A program made the translations under genes and the position numbers. This document shows, piece by piece, positions 35,217 to 43,693 of a DNA stretch of 64,000 bases. Under the pieces are notes generated by a model that had not been told where the DNA came from, ran no database searches, and saw only the letters and a program-made list of their open reading frames with translations. The stretch comes from an uncultured Coriobacteriaceae bacterium (lineage in GTDB: Bacteria; Actinomycetota; Coriobacteriia; Coriobacteriales; Eggerthellaceae): positions 1 to 64,000 of the forward strand of contig CALDCB010000012.1 of assembly GCA_937937585.1 (NCBI GenBank), in the 5' to 3' direction. Within the stretch, counting starts at the first letter, position 1. The number at the start of each line of letters is the position of its first letter.

Positions 35217-35240
35217 AACCCGCTTCGGCGGGTTTTTCTT
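35217..35240 (+). terminator. Terminator after tRNA-Arg
   Basis: AACCCGC, TTCG, GCGGGTT, then TTTCTTTTTC. Confidence 0.88.
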
Positions 35241-35578
35241 TTTCTGGCGGGCTTCTTCATCGAGATTCTTCCGGCTGGCTTTTCGGCGGGTTTTCTTCCC
35301 GTGGGTTTTCCAGCGTGTACTCCGACACCGCTTTCGTAACCTGCCCTTCTCGAGCGCATTCCTCCTGCGCAAGCTCTCGCCAATCGCCTCCGCCCCCGCG
35401 CAAATCCGCGCCCCCGCGCTTCATGCAAAACCTCTTCCGTAATCGCCGTTCATCTGAAATGAGCCATTCTTGGGATTTCTTGCCCGCGTCTGCGACTTTT
35501 CGGTGCTAAGATTCCGATGTGTTACGAAATAGAAGTTCGTAGCACCAATAGAGGACCTCTAAAGAAAAGGATTCTTGC
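35241..35578 (+). other. Intergenic region upstream of the importer operon
   Basis: About 340 bases without a supported gene. It is C-rich around 35380-35420. A short inverted repeat ACGAA/TTCGT (35524-35540) lies close to the ATG at 35579, and TAAGAT at 35507-35512 could be a -10. I looked for a cobalamin riboswitch B12-box and did not find one. Confidence 0.4.
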
Positions 35579-36715
35579 ATGAAGAAGAGATTCTCGCTGA
35601 AGCTTGCGGCGATCTTCGTGGCGGCGCTTGCCGTGTTCACCTTGACGCTTACCGCATGCGGATCGAATAACGCAGCGTCGGGCAGCGCATCTGCCGCCAG
35701 TTCGTCCGCTGCCGCAACGAAAACGGTCGTCGACGCCTATGGACGCAGCGTTGAGGTGCCGAAGGACGCAAAGACTGCCGCCACGGTTGGCAGCGGCGCC
35801 CGCTTTGTGGTGTACGCCGGTGCTCAGGACAAGCTCATTGCCGTCACCGAAATGGAAACCACCCCGGCTATGAACCGTCCGTATGCAATCGCCTACAAAG
35901 ACCTTTTCGCCAACCTGCCTTCCACCAGCAACGGCAACCATCTGCTTGAGACCAACGTCAACGAAGAGCAGTTGATGGATCTCAACCCCGACGTTATCAT
36001 CTCGAGCCGCAGCGCCGAGGAGTGCGACGCCCTTCAAAAGGATACGGGCATTCCCGTTATTGGCATCACCTATCAGAACCAGCTGTTCACCGATAACGTG
36101 TACAACTCCATCACCTGCGTCGGTGAGGCCCTAGGCACCGAGGATCACGCCAACGAGGTTGTTGCCAAGCTGAAGGAGTGGGACGCCGACCTGAAAGCCC
36201 GCACCGCCGATATCGCTGATGCGGACAAGCCCAGCGTGTACGTGGGCGCTGTCAACTACAAGGGCGCTAAGAGCTTCACCGGCACTTATGCCAACTATGC
36301 TCCGCTTGTTGAGCTGAACGCCAAGAACGTTGCTGACGAGACCGGTCAGAAAGCTGCAGTTGACGTCGACCTTGAGCAGATCGGCAACTGGGATCCCGAC
36401 TACATGTTCCTGAACGCGGGCAACATGGACTTGATGAAGGCCGACTACGCTAACAACCAGGCATTCTTCGACGGTCTGAAGGCTTTCCAACAGGGCAATC
36501 TGTACACGCAGCCGTTCTTCAACTTCAACGGAACCAACATTGACACGGGCATCTGCGACACTTACTTCATCGGTGCGACCATCTACCCCGATAAATTCGC
36601 CGATGTCGATCTGAAGGCGAAGTACTCCGAGATCTACACTACGCTTCTTGGCGTCGACTTCTATAAGGCCATGCAACAGAACGGCATGGACTTCAAGTCG
36701 ATGTCGTTCAACTAA
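35579..36715 (+). CDS. ABC importer substrate-binding lipoprotein (siderophore/haem/corrinoid class)
   Basis: 378 aa. A lipoprotein signal (LTLTACGS, Cys near residue 24) and an Ala/Ser linker precede a periplasmic-binding domain of the FepB/BtuF type: TVVDAYGRSVEVPKDAKTAATVG is the usual first strand; later VDVDLEQIGNWDPDYMFLNAG. It delivers the ligand to the FecCD permease downstream. The substrate class is iron-siderophore, haem or corrinoid; none is provable here. ATG 35579 follows AAAGAAAAGG. The gene heads a four-gene run ending in a methyltransferase. Confidence 0.9.
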   Translation: MKKRFSLKLAAIFVAALAVFTLTLTACGSNNAASGSASAASSSAAATKTVVDAYGRSVEVPKDAKTAATVGSGARFVVYAGAQDKLIAVTEMETTPAMNRPYAIAYKDLFANLPSTSNGNHLLETNVNEEQLMDLNPDVIISSRSAEECDALQKDTGIPVIGITYQNQLFTDNVYNSITCVGEALGTEDHANEVVAKLKEWDADLKARTADIADADKPSVYVGAVNYKGAKSFTGTYANYAPLVELNAKNVADETGQKAAVDVDLEQIGNWDPDYMFLNAGNMDLMKADYANNQAFFDGLKAFQQGNLYTQPFFNFNGTNIDTGICDTYFIGATIYPDKFADVDLKAKYSEIYTTLLGVDFYKAMQQNGMDFKSMSFN

Positions 36716-36764
36716 GCGGTAGTCGTTCGAGAAACATGAGCTAAGGATCAAGCCAGGCGCGTAC

Positions 36765-37862
36765 ATGCAAGAGGGGAAGCTGACAAATAAGGGGCTGCCG
36801 CCCCAAGGCCAGGGCAGGAACGGGGGCTATGACGGGTACATCCGTCATAAGCTGGTCGTCATCGCGGTGCTGGCCGTGGTCGTTGCCGGCATTGCCGTGC
36901 TGTCCATGGGAATGGGCGCGCTGAACCTCTCTGCGAAAGACGTTGTTCTGGCTTTGTTCGGACAGGGCGACGCGCGCGCAGTGGCTGCGGTGCAGAACAT
37001 TCGCTTGCCGCGCGTGCTGACGGCCATTGTCGCCGGCATCGCCTTGTCCCTTGCGGGTTGTGCGTACCAAAGCGTTCTGCGCAACCCGCTGGCCTCGGCC
37101 AGCACGCTTGGTATTTCGCAAGGTGCCGCCTTCGGCGCTTCCATTGCAATCATCGTGCTTGCAGGAGGGGGCGGTTCGTCGGCTGCCTACGAGGGCGTAA
37201 GCTCCGCCGACCCCGTCACGACGGCGCTGCTGGCGTTTGCAGGCGCCATGCTTTCCACCGTGCTGATCTTGCTGCTGTCCCGCGTTCGCGAGATGACGCC
37301 CGAAAGCATCGTTCTTTTGGGTGTGGCGCTATCGGCGGTGTTCACCGCTGGAACCACTTTGGTGCAGTACTTTGCGGAAGATTCCCAGGTGGCCGCCGTG
37401 GTGTTCTGGACCTTCGGCGACCTGAGCCGCGTGAGCAAAGATCAACTGTCTCTTATGGCGATCGTCACGCTGGTGGGCGCTGTGGTGTTCCACCTTAACA
37501 GGTGGGATTTCAACGCGATGGAATCGGGCGAGAGCTTGGCGCACAGCCTGGGCATTTCGGTGAACAAGGTTCGTCTGACAAACATGTTCGTGGCAAGCGC
37601 CGTCGCTTCGACGGTCATTGCGTTTTGCGGCATCGTCAACTTCGTGGGCTTGGTCGCGCCGCACGTCATGAGACGGCTTCTTGGCTCGGACTACCGCTAC
37701 CTGCTTCCCGCTTCGGCCATTGCCGGCGCGGGCCTGCTTTTGGTTTCTGACATGCTCTGCCATGTCATCGTCGCTCCGCTGATCCTGCCGATTTCGGCCA
37801 TCACGTCGTTCGTCGGCGCGCCGGTTTTCATCTATCTGCTGTTCAAGGGAGTGAACCGCTGA
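36765..37862 (+). CDS. FecCD-family ABC permease
   Basis: A 365-aa membrane protein. About ten hydrophobic helices follow a short cytoplasmic N-terminus. IRLPRVLTAIVAGIALSLAG, YQSVLRNPLASASTLGIS and FVGLVAPHVMRRLLGSDYR are the diagnostic BtuC/FecCD blocks. It probably homodimerises since there is one permease gene. Its start has a weak ribosome site, so a later start is possible. It overlaps the ATPase start by one base. Confidence 0.92.
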   Translation: MQEGKLTNKGLPPQGQGRNGGYDGYIRHKLVVIAVLAVVVAGIAVLSMGMGALNLSAKDVVLALFGQGDARAVAAVQNIRLPRVLTAIVAGIALSLAGCAYQSVLRNPLASASTLGISQGAAFGASIAIIVLAGGGGSSAAYEGVSSADPVTTALLAFAGAMLSTVLILLLSRVREMTPESIVLLGVALSAVFTAGTTLVQYFAEDSQVAAVVFWTFGDLSRVSKDQLSLMAIVTLVGAVVFHLNRWDFNAMESGESLAHSLGISVNKVRLTNMFVASAVASTVIAFCGIVNFVGLVAPHVMRRLLGSDYRYLLPASAIAGAGLLLVSDMLCHVIVAPLILPISAITSFVGAPVFIYLLFKGVNR

Positions 37863-38614
37863 TGCTCGAAGCTCATGGTTTGCATTTCGCGTATCGTGCG
37901 GGCTCGCCTATTTTGCAGGGGGTCGATATCGACTTGGCGCCTGGTTCGTTTTTGGCCATTTTGGGCGTGAACGGGTGCGGCAAATCAACGTTGCTTTCTT
38001 GCCTGACGGGCGCGGCGAAGCCGGCGTCCGGGCAGGTGCTGCTCGACGGAGTTCCCCTTGGTCAGGTGCATCGTCTTGATCGCGCCCGCAAGGTGGCCTT
38101 CGTCGCGCAACACAGCCATGCGAACAGGCTGACTGTGTACGACGCCGTTCTTTTGGGGCGCCGTCCTCACATGCAGGGCGGCCCGTCTAAGGAAGACCGG
38201 CAGATCGTCGAAAACGCGCTTGAGCGGCTTGATCTGGCCAAGTGCGCGCTTCGCTACACGGACGAGCTTTCAGGCGGCGAGTATCAGAAGATGGTCCTTG
38301 CCCGCGCGTTCGTCCAACGCGCCGACACGCTGCTGCTTGACGAGCCGACGAACAATCTCGACCCGGCCAACCAGCAAGAGGTCATGCGTGAGGTTCGCGA
38401 CGAAGTGGACGGTCGGGGCATTGCCGCCGCTGCGGTTCTGCATGACATCAACCTTGCGTTGCGCTATTGCGATAGGTTCCTGTTCCTTGCCGATGGGCGG
38501 GTCGACGCGGTAGGCGATGCGAGCATCGTCACGCCCCAGCAGATCGAGCGCATTTACGGGATGAAGAGCGATGTCATCGAGCATCGTGGCCGCCGTTTGG
38601 TGGTTCCTTTATAA
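37862..38614 (+). CDS. ABC importer ATPase (FepC/BtuD class)
   Basis: A 250-aa ATPase: Walker A GVNGCGKSTL, signature LSGGEYQKMVLARAF, Walker B LLLDEPTNNLD, H-loop HDINLALRYC. It powers the FecCD permease. Its ATG overlaps the permease stop (TGATG), so the two are coupled. Confidence 0.93.
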   Translation: MLEAHGLHFAYRAGSPILQGVDIDLAPGSFLAILGVNGCGKSTLLSCLTGAAKPASGQVLLDGVPLGQVHRLDRARKVAFVAQHSHANRLTVYDAVLLGRRPHMQGGPSKEDRQIVENALERLDLAKCALRYTDELSGGEYQKMVLARAFVQRADTLLLDEPTNNLDPANQQEVMREVRDEVDGRGIAAAAVLHDINLALRYCDRFLFLADGRVDAVGDASIVTPQQIERIYGMKSDVIEHRGRRLVVPL

Positions 38615-38626
38615 GAGAGGTTCGCA

Positions 38627-39268
38627 ATGGATACCGAAAACAGCCTTGTGGAGCAGCTAACGAACGGAACGACCTGCGGCAAACTTGAGAAAGTCGCGCG
38701 CTTCTTCGATGAGAGGGCCGACACGTGGGATGCTTCGAGCCATGTGGGGAAAAGCCGCGCGCAAGGCGCCGTGGTCTCGCTTGTGGGCGTCAAGCCGGGC
38801 GATCATGTTCTTGACCTGGGCTGCGGCACGGGTGTTATGGTTCCGTACTATCTCGAGGCGGGCGCTGGTTCCGTTTTGGGCGTTGATCTTTCCGAAAAGA
38901 TGGTCGAGAACGCGCGTAACAATTTCGCCGACGACCCCGCCGTCGATTTCGTGGCAAGCGACGCGCTTGAGCTGGACGAAACCAACCGGTTCGACGAAGT
39001 GGTCATCTACAATGCCTACCCGCATTTCGTCGACAAGCCCGCGCTGGCAAAGAAAGTTCACCGCCTGCTGAAGCCCGGCGGGCGTTTCGCCGTGGCCCAT
39101 GGGTCGGGTAAAGACGAGATCAACGGTCATCATCAGGCGCACGCGGCGGGCGTAAGCTCGGGGCTTGGTCCCGTGCGCGAGGAGAGCGTTGTGTGGGAGG
39201 GCCTGTTCCAGCTGGAATCGCTCGTCGATACCCCTGGTTTCTACGCGTTCTCTGGCGTCCGCCTTTAA
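38627..39268 (+). CDS. Class I SAM-dependent methyltransferase
   Basis: A 213-aa protein with the SAM motif VLDLGCGTGVMVPY, the acidic VLGVDLSEKMVE loop and a LLKPGGRFAVAHG strand. It is 13 bases behind the ATPase with AAGAGAGG upstream, so it belongs to the importer operon. Its role might be on the imported ligand or unrelated; the target is not visible. KDEINGHHQAH resembles arsenite- or corrinoid-adjacent methyltransferases only loosely. Confidence 0.85.
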   Translation: MDTENSLVEQLTNGTTCGKLEKVARFFDERADTWDASSHVGKSRAQGAVVSLVGVKPGDHVLDLGCGTGVMVPYYLEAGAGSVLGVDLSEKMVENARNNFADDPAVDFVASDALELDETNRFDEVVIYNAYPHFVDKPALAKKVHRLLKPGGRFAVAHGSGKDEINGHHQAHAAGVSSGLGPVREESVVWEGLFQLESLVDTPGFYAFSGVRL

Positions 39269-39438
39269 GCGCGCTGTGACCGCCTTCTGTTTAACTCTTA
39301 AAAATCAGGTAAGATTTAGCCAGATACAAGTCTATAGTGGTTTAATGATCTGCGGCGAGAACGCTTGAGCCGTTGTGCCCGCGTTTACGGCCGCCTTTAT
39401 TTCGCGGCACGCCGATTTATTAGTCGAAGGAAAGGAAC

Positions 39439-39529
39439 GTACTTGAAGGTTCGAGAACCGAAACCTCACAGTATGTAGAACTTCGGCTCCCCGTTGCGGC
39501 AGCCGAAGATGGCTGACGTAGGGGATGTA
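39439..39529 (+). promoter_or_regulatory. Structured leader before the magnesium-transport operon
   Basis: Two hairpins precede the start at 39530. The first is imperfect (about 39440-39474; GGTTCG with CGAAACC). The second is perfect, CTTCGGCT (39481-39488) and AGCCGAAG (39501-39508). Its loop begins CCCC (39489-39492), complementary to the GGGG of the ribosome site at 39521-39524, so loop-SD pairing would hide the start. It does not match the M-box (ykoK) consensus as far as I can see. Its role as a Mg2+ sensor is inference. Confidence 0.45.
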
Positions 39530-40873
39530 ATGCTTTATCTCTCTCAAATGATGAACAAGCCGGTGGTCGATTCCGCTGGCGAAGAACTGGGCACCGTGTC
39601 CGACCTTGCTATTTCCACGGGCGAGGTTTTTCCGCGCATCACGAGCATGGCCTTTCAAGGCCCGGGGAAAGTCCCGTTCATGATCTCGTGGCGCAAGTAC
39701 GTCGATGAATTCTCGGAAGACGGCATCACGCTGAAGGTTCCTGCGAAGGATATTCGCTTCAGCTATCTGCAGCCTGACGAGGTTCTTCTTGCCCGCGACC
39801 TTCTGAACAGGCAAATCGTTGACACGCAGGGCCTTAAGGTCGTGCGAGTGAACGACCTTAAGCTGTCGGTGTCGGGCACGCAGCTGCGTCTTTTGGGTGC
39901 CGAGGTTGGAGTGCGTGGCATTCTTCGCGGCCTCGCACCGTGGCTTGAGCGCGCGGTTGTTGCCGTTGCTGAAACTTTCCATCGCCATATCGATGAGCAC
40001 ATCATTGCATGGAACTACATGGATCTGCTCGATCGCGACCTGTCCGACGTGCAGCTGGCCGTTTCGCACAAGCGCTTGGACGAGCTGCATCCCGCCGATG
40101 TCGCTGACATCTTGGAGCAGCTTGACCCGCAGCAGCGCGCCAATGTGTTCAAGCACCTGGATGACGCGCAGGCAGGCGAAGCCGTGGCCGAGATGGAAGA
40201 CGAGCTTCAGGCCGACTTCATCGAGGACTTGGATGAGAAACGCGCTGCAGGCTTGTTGGGCAACATGGACCCCGACGACGCTGCCGACATCGTCCGCGAC
40301 CTTCCGTACGAGAAAGCCGAAACCCTTCTGCGCCTGATGGGCGTCGAGGACGCTTCTGAGATCCGTGCCCTACTGGGTTATCGCGATGGCACTGCCGGTG
40401 GCATGATGACCACGCAGTTCGTCACTGTGCATTCGTCCGACACCGTGCGCGACGCCATCGAGGTTCTGCGCGGCCTGCCCGAGGATGCCCCTTCGGTTTA
40501 CTACCTGTACGTGCTTGACGACGATAATCGCCTGGTGGGCGTTTCGTCGGTGCGCACGCTGGTGCTGAACAAGGACGACGCCCTGATGGGCGACATCATG
40601 TACACCGACATCATCTCGGTCACGCCCGACGAGCCCGAGGAAGATGCGGTTGAGGACATCTTCAAGTACGAGCTTACCGCCATGCCCGTTGTGGACGAGC
40701 GCGAGGTTCTGCTTGGCATCATCACCGTCGACGACGCGTGGGATGCCTTGGAAGACGATCAGAGCGATAAGAAGCGTCTGTTCACGAACCTGCAGATTGC
40801 GGGCATCGTTCTTGCCGGCGTGTTGATCCTTGGCCTGTACACGTTGATCCTGATGCAGATCTTGGGGCATTAG
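39530..40873 (+). CDS. MgtE_N/CBS-domain protein with PRC-barrel-like start and one C-terminal membrane helix
   Basis: 447 aa. Begins with a PRC-barrel-like domain (NKPVVDSAGEELGTVSDL), then an MgtE N-terminal superhelix (about 195-300: LDELHPADVADILEQLDPQQ, DDAADIVRDLPYEKAE), two CBS domains (about 300-425) and a single hydrophobic helix at the end (NLQIAGIVLAGVLILGLYTL). It lacks the MgtE channel core, so it is likely a regulator or sensor of the neighbouring transporter. ATG 39530 with TAGGGGAT is preferred to ATG 39509 or TTG 39494. Confidence 0.85.
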   Translation: MLYLSQMMNKPVVDSAGEELGTVSDLAISTGEVFPRITSMAFQGPGKVPFMISWRKYVDEFSEDGITLKVPAKDIRFSYLQPDEVLLARDLLNRQIVDTQGLKVVRVNDLKLSVSGTQLRLLGAEVGVRGILRGLAPWLERAVVAVAETFHRHIDEHIIAWNYMDLLDRDLSDVQLAVSHKRLDELHPADVADILEQLDPQQRANVFKHLDDAQAGEAVAEMEDELQADFIEDLDEKRAAGLLGNMDPDDAADIVRDLPYEKAETLLRLMGVEDASEIRALLGYRDGTAGGMMTTQFVTVHSSDTVRDAIEVLRGLPEDAPSVYYLYVLDDDNRLVGVSSVRTLVLNKDDALMGDIMYTDIISVTPDEPEEDAVEDIFKYELTAMPVVDEREVLLGIITVDDAWDALEDDQSDKKRLFTNLQIAGIVLAGVLILGLYTLILMQILGH

Positions 40874-40874
40874 C

Positions 40875-42452
40875 ATGACTGATCAGCAGAAGCGAAACCC
40901 GGAAAACGCAGCCTTCCTGATGAAGGTTCAGAAGCTGAAGGCCCAGAGTTCTCCCAACGGAACCGCGAAACCGGTCACCAAATCTCAGATCGCCGCCGAC
41001 AGGCGCAAGGCTGCGGCGAAGAAGGCGAGCGCCAAGCCCGACCCCGCTAAGGCCGTGCACGGCGCAACCGCGTTCAACATCGTTTCGACGGGCAGCGCCG
41101 AGAAGGGCGCGTCCTCGCCCGCGCCTGTTACGGCCATGGCACCCGGTGCCGCGCCTGCATCCGCGGGATCCACCACCGCTGTGGCGGTTGCAGAAGACGC
41201 TTCGCAGGAGGTTACAACCACCAAGCAGCGCAACAAGTTCCTTATTGCTTTGGCGGCGTTGGGCCCTGGAATCGTCACGGCTATGGCCGGCAACGATGCC
41301 GGCGGCATTTCCACGTACTCAACTGTCGGCGCGCAGTTCGGCTACGCAACGCTTTGGGTTATTCCCGTTATGTGCATCCTGCTTATCGTGGTCGAGATGA
41401 CCGCGTCGAAGATGGGCGCTGTGTCGGGCAAGGGCTTCGCTGCCCTTATCCGCGAGCGTTTCGGCATCCGCCTGACGGCGCTTGCCATGACCGCGTTGCT
41501 TATCGGCAACGTTGCCACCACATTCTCGGAGTTCGCGGGCATCGCTTCGGGCATGGAGATGTTCGGCTTGTCGAAGTACCTTTCGGTTCCGGTTGCCGCC
41601 ATTGCCGTATGGTTGCTGGTTGTTGGCGGCAGCTATAAGCGCGTCGAGAAGGTCTTCCTCATTCTGTCGCTGGTGTTTCTGACCTATGTGGTTGCGGCGT
41701 TCATGGCCGGTCCCGACTGGACCGTCACCGTGACTCAAACGTTCAAGCCGCAGGTCATTCAGCAGCAAAGCTTCTTCTCGCTGGTCATTGCCATGATAGG
41801 CACCACCATCGCGCCGTGGATGATCTTCTTCGAGCAAAGCAACGTCGTCGAGAAAGGCATCACCCCGAAGGACCTGTTCGCGCAGAAGATCGACGTTATT
41901 TCGGGCACCGTTTCAGCGTGCCTTGTTGCTTGGTTCATCATCGTCACCACGGGCACCGTGCTGTTCCCGCAGGGCATCTCGATTGATTCCGCTGCCGATG
42001 CGGCGCGCGCGCTTGCCCCAGTTGCGGGCGAGCATGCTGAGGCCTTGTTCGCCGTTGGCTTGACCGCTGCGTCGTTCTTGGCTGCATGCGTCTTGCCGCT
42101 GACCACCTCGTTCGTGATTTGCGAGGCGTTCGGATGGGAAGCCGGCGTGTCGTTCAGCTGGCATGAGGCTCCTATTTTCAAGAGCATCCTGACCTTTGTC
42201 ATTGCCTTCTCGGCGATCATCGTTCTTATCCCGAACATCGATCTGATGGGCGTCATGCTCATGGCTCAGTTCATGAACGGCTTGGTGCTGCCTGTGCTGC
42301 TGGTGTTCATGGCCATCATTTCGTCCGACAAGCGAATCATGGGCAAGTATCGCTCGCGTAAGGTTACGACCATCCTGATTTGGTCGACTGTGGCGATCGT
42401 CACCATTCTCACTGTGGCGTTGCTGGTGATGCAGATTCTGGGTATTGGCTAG
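40875..42452 (+). CDS. Nramp-related magnesium transporter (NRMT type)
   Basis: A 525-aa protein of the SLC11 fold with a 118-residue charged, Ala-rich cytoplasmic start. In the first helix the metal-site motif of Nramp, DPGN, is DAGG (about 141-144), and in the sixth helix MPHN is replaced by APWM (IGTTIAPWMIFFEQS). Loss of the soft Met ligand is the hallmark of the Mg2+-selective branch described from Eggerthella lenta. It begins one base after the CBS-protein stop, so the two are one operon with a shared leader. Other metals cannot be excluded by sequence. Confidence 0.85.
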   Translation: MTDQQKRNPENAAFLMKVQKLKAQSSPNGTAKPVTKSQIAADRRKAAAKKASAKPDPAKAVHGATAFNIVSTGSAEKGASSPAPVTAMAPGAAPASAGSTTAVAVAEDASQEVTTTKQRNKFLIALAALGPGIVTAMAGNDAGGISTYSTVGAQFGYATLWVIPVMCILLIVVEMTASKMGAVSGKGFAALIRERFGIRLTALAMTALLIGNVATTFSEFAGIASGMEMFGLSKYLSVPVAAIAVWLLVVGGSYKRVEKVFLILSLVFLTYVVAAFMAGPDWTVTVTQTFKPQVIQQQSFFSLVIAMIGTTIAPWMIFFEQSNVVEKGITPKDLFAQKIDVISGTVSACLVAWFIIVTTGTVLFPQGISIDSAADAARALAPVAGEHAEALFAVGLTAASFLAACVLPLTTSFVICEAFGWEAGVSFSWHEAPIFKSILTFVIAFSAIIVLIPNIDLMGVMLMAQFMNGLVLPVLLVFMAIISSDKRIMGKYRSRKVTTILIWSTVAIVTILTVALLVMQILGIG

Positions 42453-42501
42453 CTCGGTTGCTTGCAGTCGGCGCACTCATGGTGCGCGTTCCGCTAAATG
42501 C

Positions 42502-43569
42502 TTACGCGAACTTGCCTAACTCGTCGTACAGCTCGCTTACGGTGAATCGATCTTCTTGCTTCGGCGCGATCCCTCTGTTTGCCAGTTTCAATAGCTCGCA
42601 GGCAGAAGAATCGGAACCTGTTAGCGGCTGTTCCTTGGTCTTAACCAGGTAAGGTGAATCGTTGACCCTTGCAGCAAGCTTGTAAGGCGTTTTAAGCGTA
42701 AGCAGCAAATGCATGATGCTGCAGAGGGCATACGTGTCGATGGTTTCGGAATGCCGCATCTCGTCAATGCCCTCGATATCGCGCGTGAGCATTTCCGGAG
42801 CTGCGTATTCGATCGTTCCAAATCGCCAGATGCCGTATTGGGCGGTTGCAAACGGATCGTTGGCTTCAACGTAAGAGGAACTGCCCAGGTCGACAAGGCA
42901 TACATCATATTGGTTAGAGTCGATCTGCTCCTGAAAGGGCCTCTTGTCGGTTCTGAAGACGATGTTGCGTGGAGAGAGATCGCGGTGAACGAAGGAGCCG
43001 TCAAGCGATCGGGCGTTCAGGAGCGCCCTGAGAACGGACTTGGCGATAGATGCCACCGTGTCCGACTTTATTCCAGCGCAGGGTTCGACGTCGGTGCGAG
43101 GCAACGCTTCGATTGAGGCTCCAAGTGTCGGTCCTTCTATGTATTCCCTCACTATAATCGGTTCGCCTTGCGCGCGCCCCAAGCCGAAAACCCGAGGAAA
43201 CCCTTTCAAATGAGAGACCGCAAGAGAGCTGCGGTATTCCTCAAGAGTGAGAAGCTTTTGGGTTTCGCGAAGCAAAAGAGCCGTTTTTTCGGGAGACGTC
43301 TTAAGCAACCGCTCCTCAGGGCTGCCTTTGTAGAACAGGGGAGATTTAAGAGCGCAGCATTCGTTGGCGGTGTTGCGCGCCTTGCGGAAAATCATGCTGT
43401 TGGAAGATCTCGAGTCGTCGTCGAGGAAGAACGTCATGAACCGACGGTTGATTTCATCATTCGTATAGCTTGTGTTTATGAAAGCGGGCGTGAAAGAATC
43501 CAATGAAAGGACGGTTGTCTGATGGCTAGACTGGCGGGGGGGGGGTACTTTCAACGCATTGATCGACAT
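42502..43569 (-). CDS. Ser/Thr protein kinase-like protein, possibly phase-variable
   Basis: 355 aa. A compact N-lobe is followed by the catalytic loop HRDLSPRNIVF, the metal-binding DLG (VDLGSS) in place of DFG, and APE (EYAAPEML). A Lys in CALKSP may be the ATP-binding Lys. No transmembrane or PASTA domain. The first codons hold a run of ten C on this strand (43536-43545), giving Pro-Pro-Pro; gain or loss of a base would shift the frame. A downstream ATG (residue about 45) could still give a shorter product. It lies behind the FHA gene on the same strand. Confidence 0.8.
   Translation of the reverse strand: MSINALKVPPPRQSSHQTTVLSLDSFTPAFINTSYTNDEINRRFMTFFLDDDSRSSNSMIFRKARNTANECCALKSPLFYKGSPEERLLKTSPEKTALLLRETQKLLTLEEYRSSLAVSHLKGFPRVFGLGRAQGEPIIVREYIEGPTLGASIEALPRTDVEPCAGIKSDTVASIAKSVLRALLNARSLDGSFVHRDLSPRNIVFRTDKRPFQEQIDSNQYDVCLVDLGSSSYVEANDPFATAQYGIWRFGTIEYAAPEMLTRDIEGIDEMRHSETIDTYALCSIMHLLLTLKTPYKLAARVNDSPYLVKTKEQPLTGSDSSACELLKLANRGIAPKQEDRFTVSELYDELGKFA
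43536..43545. repeat. Ten-base G/C homopolymer in the kinase gene
   Basis: Ten G on the plus strand within codons 9-12 of the kinase. Such runs are common slipping sites in bacterial phase variation; the displayed length keeps the frame open. Confidence 0.9.
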
Positions 43570-43634
43570 GCTTCAAAATTTGCCTTTCATTGAAGATTGT
43601 CTGATTGCACCATGTTCCTATTCGGTGAGTTTGC

Positions 43635-43647
43635 GATGTTGCGCAAC
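43635..43647. promoter_or_regulatory. Palindromic box upstream of the kinase gene
   Basis: GATGTTGCGCAAC, containing the palindrome GTTGCGCAAC, lies about 65 bases before the kinase start. The same 13 bases recur at 44805-44817. Confidence 0.5.
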
Positions 43648-43693
43648 AAGGCGACGAAGCCGATAAGACCTACGTAAGGCGGCAAGAAGCTTG

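Noticed and set aside
35099..35428. A minus-strand frame overlapping tRNA-Arg
   Set aside because: It runs through the tRNA and terminator and its product is low complexity.
35241..35578. Cobalamin riboswitch before the ABC importer
   Set aside because: No B12-box-like sequence was visible, so corrinoid specificity is not supported.
39269..39529. M-box magnesium riboswitch before the MgtE_N/CBS gene
   Set aside because: I could not find the conserved M-box text; only an unrelated pair of hairpins is present.
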